From the NCBI GenBank assembly GCA_021083345.1, contig JAJGRE010000001.1, forward strand, positions 1,240,001 to 1,304,000: a stretch of 64,000 nucleotides of DNA. Reading direction: 5' to 3'. Below the pieces are notes generated by a model. That model did no database searches. It worked only from the letters and a program-made list of their open reading frames with translations, and was not told the origin of the DNA. Each line of letters starts with the position of its first letter. Position 1 is the first letter of the stretch. The position numbers and the translations under genes are program-made. The stretch comes from Calditrichales bacterium MX18-03 (GTDB lineage Bacteria; Bacillota; Clostridia; Lutisporales; Lutisporaceae). Shown one piece after another: positions 59,714 through 64,000 of the stretch.

Positions 59714-61141
59714 CTATTTAAGTGCATATAGCCTGTCAAGAATCCACAAGCAGGCTTCCTGATGATCCTTGTACTGAAGTACCTGCTCCCGGAGCTGCCG
59801 CTTTGTATTTCCGTCCAGCTCCCCATATTCCCGTATATGCTGATAGAACTCTGTCATACCGCTGCTTCCTGCCTTCTGTTCCGATCCGAAGGTTTTCATC
59901 AGCTGCAGCAGCGAATGCCTCCATTGAGGCAGGTCTTTTTCGAAGCTATCGGTAAATGTGTTTTTGAGTCCGTTTTTCCCGGCATCCTCATAAAACGCAT
60001 GCCGCGTCAATTGTGCCACCAGCATTGCTGCAGCCTGCACCTTGTCTTGCGGTATGGCTTCCTGCTTTATTCCAGTAGCAGCCTTGCTGTCCCGGTTGTC
60101 TTCTTCCTGCAGTCTTATACCGTTAGGCGCATTCAAGGCAGCTATACTTGTTGCCTGGCCTGCTGCATCCAAGTCCAAGCATAATCCTCCTGCATGATCC
60201 GGTCGGATGCTGCCCAGAAGCCCTTCCCATAACACAGGCATCGCCGGCCCGCTTCTGCTTTGGAAGTGGAGTTCCCCCTCTCCCAGCATCAAAATGCCCA
60301 GATTCAGGACAGCAGCACGCTGTCCCGCCGGTATATAGACCTGTGTGCTTTTAGTTTCCTGCGGTTCTGACAAAGGTCTATAAGAGAAGGACAGGACGCC
60401 TCCGGAGTTGCTATATACCTTCACCAGGCACTCCTGCAGCTGCTTTTCTATAACCCGGCGCTTCTCTGAAAAAAGCTGCTCCAGCAAATCCAGCCTGACC
60501 CTGCTCTCCAGCAACTGATAGGAGACCTGCTTCAGCGCTGCCTTATTACCAGGCATACGGAGCGCCAGGATCTCCTGGAAATAAGCATCTCTATCGGCCA
60601 CCGCCTTTTCCATTGCTTTTTCCATCAGCTTATCCTGCACCAGCAGCGTTAGCCTTAGCATTCTCTCCGGCTTGCTTTCCAGCTGCTTGTAAAACTTTTC
60701 AAAATCCACGGCAGCGGCTCTATAAAATGCGGTCAGATCACTGCCCTGCGCCGATGCTGACGGTTTACTCAGGCTGCCGCTTCTGAACAGCTTGTATTCT
60801 CCATAAAGGGCATCCCCGAAAATAAAGGCACCTTGTGACAACCTATCAGGGTGATGCGCCATAAGCGCCATAAGATTGTCCCGGTCAACCACTGTCAATG
60901 CTTCCGGCTCACCTGAAACAAGATGCGCCAGCTTATCGTTCATGAACATGATCGCCTCAAGCATGCCGGTCAGCCGCACTTCCTGCTCGTGAAGCATTTC
61001 CAATTGTGTACTGCTTTCATAGCTGTCCAGAAGCTTCAGATCCGTCAGCGGCAGCGGAACCTGCGCTTCGCTGTAGCAATGTATCAGCATCGTTGCCTTC
61101 AATAGAAATATCAGTAGTAAAATTGATAATGTTCTTTTCAA
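59714..61141 (-). CDS. Secreted, mostly helical protein of unknown family
   Basis: 475 aa. N-terminal signal peptide MKRTLSILLLIFLLKATMLI. The mature protein is rich in Leu, Gln, Glu and Lys, with long predicted helices (for example ~150-235, DFEKFYKQLESKPERMLRLT and EKAMEKAVADRDAYFQEILA), a central beta-type segment ~240-330 (VLSFSYRPLSEPQ, VYIPAGQRAAVLNLGILMLG), and a helical C-terminus. The spacing of Leu/Glu suggests coiled-coil parts. I do not recognise it; no catalytic motif. It ends in a strong terminator and has no same-strand neighbour close by. Confidence 0.78.
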   Translation of the reverse strand: MKRTLSILLLIFLLKATMLIHCYSEAQVPLPLTDLKLLDSYESSTQLEMLHEQEVRLTGMLEAIMFMNDKLAHLVSGEPEALTVVDRDNLMALMAHHPDRLSQGAFIFGDALYGEYKLFRSGSLSKPSASAQGSDLTAFYRAAAVDFEKFYKQLESKPERMLRLTLLVQDKLMEKAMEKAVADRDAYFQEILALRMPGNKAALKQVSYQLLESRVRLDLLEQLFSEKRRVIEKQLQECLVKVYSNSGGVLSFSYRPLSEPQETKSTQVYIPAGQRAAVLNLGILMLGEGELHFQSRSGPAMPVLWEGLLGSIRPDHAGGLCLDLDAAGQATSIAALNAPNGIRLQEEDNRDSKAATGIKQEAIPQDKVQAAAMLVAQLTRHAFYEDAGKNGLKNTFTDSFEKDLPQWRHSLLQLMKTFGSEQKAGSSGMTEFYQHIREYGELDGNTKRQLREQVLQYKDHQEACLWILDRLYALK

Positions 61142-61222
61142 CGCGCAGCCTCCTGCCTTATATACTCACCATTTAGATTATAGCGTCCCGTGTGAGATTC
61201 CCGCAACCAGAATTTAAATAAT

Positions 61223-61251
61223 TTCACTACCGCTTCCTGTCGAAATATAAT
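61223..61251 (+). promoter_or_regulatory. Promoter of the double HD-GYP gene
   Basis: TTCACT (61223-61228), 17 bp, TATAAT (61246-61251); predicted start about 55 nt before the coding region. Confidence 0.6.
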
Positions 61252-61314
61252 ATAATATGCTTAAACAGCCTTTAAACTATTAGAGCAGAATATCATCTGT
61301 GGGAGAGGATTATA

Positions 61315-62571
61315 TTGAGCGAACTGCATGCTGCCATAGATTTCAACAACTATATCCACTCGGTTTCCCTGGCTCTGGATCTGGCTGAGGCCTGCGCGTT
61401 TAGGGATAAAATCCGCCGTGTCAATTTTGATGTTGCCGTTCCGGGCTTCAGCGTTTATACCCATAATTTTGCGGCCCATTCGAAGCGGACGGCGCTGATT
61501 TCTCTGTTTCTTGCCCAGCGGATGCAATATGATAAAAAAGAATTGCAGAATCTGTACATGGCCTCCTTCATGCACGATATCGGTGCAGTGGATGCATTTT
61601 ATGTCTGCCACTCAGACCGCAGTTTCATCTATGAGCACTCTGATTTCGGCGCCGCCATCATCAAAAAACTGCCGGTCGACAGGTGCATATCGGAGTATAT
61701 CAAGTTCCATCACGAGAACCATGACGGCTCCGGTCCCAACGGACTGGCAGGCAGCGATATTCCCGAAGCAGCCCGTATCATTCATGCTGCCGACATGCTG
61801 GAACTGATGTATAACGACGATGTACCCGGCCATCTGCAGCGGGATAAAATAATGACATGGATCCGGTCCAAGAAAGGTTCGCTTTTCTCACCTACGATTA
61901 TTGATGCATTGGAGGAAGCAGCCTCCAGCGAAAAGTTCTGGCTGGACATTGAAAACGTCCATGGGGATTTTGGTGTGCTGATGCGCATTCAGCCTGTCAT
62001 CTGTACGCCGCTGTCCATGGATATCATCACGGATGTAGCCCGGGTATTTGCTGCCATCATCGACAAAAAAAGCGCCTTTACCCATGAGCATTCCATCGGG
62101 CTGACCAATTTGACGGAGCGGTTTGCCAGGCTTTACGGCTTTGATGAGAAAAAGTCCAGGGAGTTTAAGATTGCGGCATTGCTGCACGACCTGGGAAAGC
62201 TGGCTATACCTAATGATATACTGGACAAGCCGGGGAAGCTTACCAAAGAAGAGTATATCATTATCAAGTCCCATACTTACTATACCAAGCTGATTTTGAG
62301 CAAAATCGACGGCATGAAGGAAATAGCCGAGTGGGCTGCCAATCATCATGAGACCCTGAGAGGAACAGGCTATCCCGAAATGTTGGATGGGAGCAGGCTT
62401 TCCCTGGAATCCCGGATCATGACTGTCTGCGATATCTACCAGGCACTGACCGAGAACAGGCCTTACCGGAGCGGACTCAGCCGGGACCGGGCGCTCCAGA
62501 TCATCGAATCCATGCGGGACCGCGGCGATATAGATGCCGACATCATAAAAGATCTGAAAGATATTGTATAA
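61315..62571 (+). CDS. Tandem double HD-GYP domain protein
   Basis: 418 aa with two HD-GYP-type domains. The first (~45-190) is degenerate: FMHDIGAVDAFYVCH and HHENHDGSGPNGLAGSDIPE lack the complete GYP. The second (~235-418) is complete: EHSIGLTNLTERFA, LLHDLGKLAIPNDILDKPG, NHHETLRGTGYPEMLDGSRL. It probably hydrolyses a cyclic dinucleotide with the second domain, while the first has a regulatory or dimerisation role. Start is TTG at 61315 with GAGAGG about six nt upstream. No sensor domain, no membrane segment. Confidence 0.9.
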   Translation: MSELHAAIDFNNYIHSVSLALDLAEACAFRDKIRRVNFDVAVPGFSVYTHNFAAHSKRTALISLFLAQRMQYDKKELQNLYMASFMHDIGAVDAFYVCHSDRSFIYEHSDFGAAIIKKLPVDRCISEYIKFHHENHDGSGPNGLAGSDIPEAARIIHAADMLELMYNDDVPGHLQRDKIMTWIRSKKGSLFSPTIIDALEEAASSEKFWLDIENVHGDFGVLMRIQPVICTPLSMDIITDVARVFAAIIDKKSAFTHEHSIGLTNLTERFARLYGFDEKKSREFKIAALLHDLGKLAIPNDILDKPGKLTKEEYIIIKSHTYYTKLILSKIDGMKEIAEWAANHHETLRGTGYPEMLDGSRLSLESRIMTVCDIYQALTENRPYRSGLSRDRALQIIESMRDRGDIDADIIKDLKDIV

Positions 62572-62575
62572 AAAG

Positions 62576-62600
62576 CGGCAGGTCAATAAAATACCTGCCG
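62576..62600. terminator. Bidirectional terminator
   Basis: CGGCAGGT and ACCTGCCG form an 8-bp stem around nine bases, followed by TTATTTATT; it lies between convergent genes. Confidence 0.75.
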
Positions 62601-62604
62601 TTAT

Positions 62605-64000
62605 TTATTCCTTCAATTTCAGCCGTTCCATCACTTCACCTATCACGGTAACGCCTGCTGTGATTCTTTCTATTGTCTCTCCGGCAAAGCTGAGCCTGAA
62701 GTACCTTTCTCCCTCTTCCCCTTTTAGGAAGACAGTCCCAGGCGTAATCAGCACCCCTCTGGCTTTGCACCCTTCCGCCAATGCCGTTGCATAGACGCCT
62801 TCAGGCAGCCTTATCCATAGGTTCAGACCACCGTAGGGCTGTTGAAAGCTGGCACCCCTTAAAGCTTTTTTTGCAATCCTTATGGTCTCAATATACCGGA
62901 GGCTGTATTCCCGCTTCATGCTCTCGATATGCTTCTCCCAGAAGCTGCTTCTCAGATAGACCGACAAGACGCGCTGCATGAAACCGGAGGTGGAAATGTC
63001 CGTCATGTATTTGACACTCATGACACGCTCCCGGATATTATCCGGTATCACCAGATAACCCACACGCAAGCCCGGCATGAAAATCTTGGAGAAGCTCTTG
63101 ATGTATATGACCCTGTCCTCTCGGTCATAGGCTTTCAATGGCTTGATGCCGTCTTCCAAATAACTCAGTTCGCTGAGGTAGTCGTCCTCCAGCACCAGCA
63201 CATCGTATTTCCTGCACAGCAGAAGCAGATGCTTCCGTTTACGTTCGGAGTAAGTACAGCCTGTGGGATTCTGAAAGCTTGGCATGACATAAATGCACTT
63301 TGGCTTCATCAGCTTGAGCATTTTCTCCAGCGCTTTCACGTCCAGCCCATCAGCCATCAGGGGTATTTCCACAATTTTTGCACCTCTTGACTTGAAAGCA
63401 GCGACAGCACCATTATAGGTAGGGCTCTCAACAAACACATAATCCCCATTTGCAAGCAGGACTCTGGAAATGATATCAATACCCTGCTGTGCACCGGAAA
63501 TGATATAGATGTCTTCCAAATTCACCGTCATCTGCAGCTTCTGCATATAGGCGTGTATCGCTTCCCGCAGCGGACGGTAGCCCTTGCTTTCCAGATATAG
63601 GAATGCGTTGCCGCCGTCCCGCTCCAGCACTTCATTGACAACACGCTTGAAATCCGCAACTGGAAACAGCTTCGGATCCGGATTGGCTGTAGCAAGGTTG
63701 ATCAGCTCCCCGTCCTCCCCGGCAGCCAGTTCCGGCTCAAGCTCTTCCTCATCGCTGCTGGCATCCAGGTTTATTTTCTCTCTGAGCGGCATAACATAGC
63801 TGCCGCTTCCAACCTTTTTGTAGATCAGCTTGTTCTCTTCCAGCAGCTTATATGCATTCACCACTGTCACGCTGTTGACATCAAGCTGCGCCGCCAGCTG
63901 TCTGATGGGAGGCAGCTTTTCATCCTCCTGGATCAGTCCGTCTTGGATACAGTCTCTGAGCTGTTCATAAAGCTGAATATATAAGGGTGTTCCCCCATCC
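62605..64000 (-). CDS. MocR/PdxR-type GntR regulator with aminotransferase domain, 5' end beyond window
   Basis: 465 codons visible, open at base 64000, so the N-terminus is missing. The winged helix of the GntR family is readable at the window end: PLYIQLYEQLRDCIQDGLIQ, KLPPIRQLAAQLDVNSVTVV, then GSGSYVMP. The rest is a class I aminotransferase-fold domain: YLESKGYRPLREAIHAYM, ISGAQQGIDIISRVLLANGD, MPSFQNPTGCTYSERKRKHL and YIKSFSKIFMPGLRVGYLVI with the PLP lysine in SFSKIF. MocR proteins sense PLP or amines and control vitamin B6 or amino-acid genes; the target may lie outside the window. Confidence 0.9.
   Translation of the reverse strand, partial: DGGTPLYIQLYEQLRDCIQDGLIQEDEKLPPIRQLAAQLDVNSVTVVNAYKLLEENKLIYKKVGSGSYVMPLREKINLDASSDEEELEPELAAGEDGELINLATANPDPKLFPVADFKRVVNEVLERDGGNAFLYLESKGYRPLREAIHAYMQKLQMTVNLEDIYIISGAQQGIDIISRVLLANGDYVFVESPTYNGAVAAFKSRGAKIVEIPLMADGLDVKALEKMLKLMKPKCIYVMPSFQNPTGCTYSERKRKHLLLLCRKYDVLVLEDDYLSELSYLEDGIKPLKAYDREDRVIYIKSFSKIFMPGLRVGYLVIPDNIRERVMSVKYMTDISTSGFMQRVLSVYLRSSFWEKHIESMKREYSLRYIETIRIAKKALRGASFQQPYGGLNLWIRLPEGVYATALAEGCKARGVLITPGTVFLKGEEGERYFRLSFAGETIERITAGVTVIGEVMERLKLKE

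Overview
The window looks like chromosome from an anaerobic, endospore-forming member of the Clostridia. Evidence: Gram-positive ribosome-binding sites (GGAGG) before nearly every gene with some TTG/GTG starts, a cwlJ-gerQ spore pair, rubrerythrin, a Fur/PerR regulator, a GlgC/GlgD heterodimeric ADP-glucose pyrophosphorylase, 2-hydroxyacyl-CoA-dehydratase-type activase genes, a c-di-AMP (ydaO-type) riboswitch and a Firmicutes-type 6S RNA. The genus cannot be fixed from sequence alone. No rRNA, tRNA, CRISPR array, integrase or transposase gene was found.

Layout. 1-7.9 kb (minus): a probable repair operon (MrfA-like DEAD-box helicase, then UvrD/PcrA-like helicase) running into two Ppx/GppA polyphosphatase paralogues, the last cut by the window edge, plus a small P-loop protein. 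8.2-11.8 kb (plus): two tandem, nearly identical nhaC antiporter genes, each with its own promoter and long leader. 11.8-17.5 kb: Xaa-Pro peptidase, glycosyltransferase, a 157-bp MITE-like element, DUF155 protein, small membrane protein, rubrerythrin, DUF402 protein and 6S RNA. 17.5-23 kb: a maltodextrin/glucan module (malQ-CPBP protease-lacI, divergent from a short alpha-glucan phosphorylase) with two LacI-type operators placed on the two divergent promoters. 23-30 kb: HD protein, fRMsr, 3-methyladenine glycosylase, a secreted orphan flanked by two near-identical long palindromes, membrane proteins, MgtC, class IV aminotransferase and D-serine dehydratase. 30-37.8 kb: CBM25-like protein, cwlJ-gerQ, ABC exporter, PAS-HD-GYP, CheY-like regulator, LiaI-like protein, fthC and a split chromate transporter.

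37.8-39.9 kb and 56.3-59.4 kb carry two paralogous pairs of DUF2229/HgdB-like iron-sulfur proteins; only the second pair has the ATPase activase. 39.9-50.9 kb (minus) is the glycogen region: glgC-glgD-glgA, then a separate unit glgP - GH13 glycosidase - orphan adenine methyltransferase resembling C. difficile CamA - PrsW protease. 51-56 kb: CapA-like protein, DUF1232 protein, a c-di-AMP riboswitch ahead of a LysM wall protein, a decayed apgM remnant, a small membrane protein, a Fur-family regulator and an FMN-binding-like protein. 59.7-64 kb: an unrecognised secreted helical protein, a double HD-GYP protein and a MocR/PdxR-type regulator cut by the window end.

How it fits together: glycogen is made by GlgCDA and broken down by GlgP, the GH13 enzyme, MalQ and the short phosphorylase, the last two under a local LacI-type repressor. 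Most promising leads: the CamA-like methyltransferase cotranscribed with glycogen-degrading genes, the duplicated activase-type systems, the palindrome-bounded secreted gene, and the mosaic nhaC duplication with two unrelated structured leaders.
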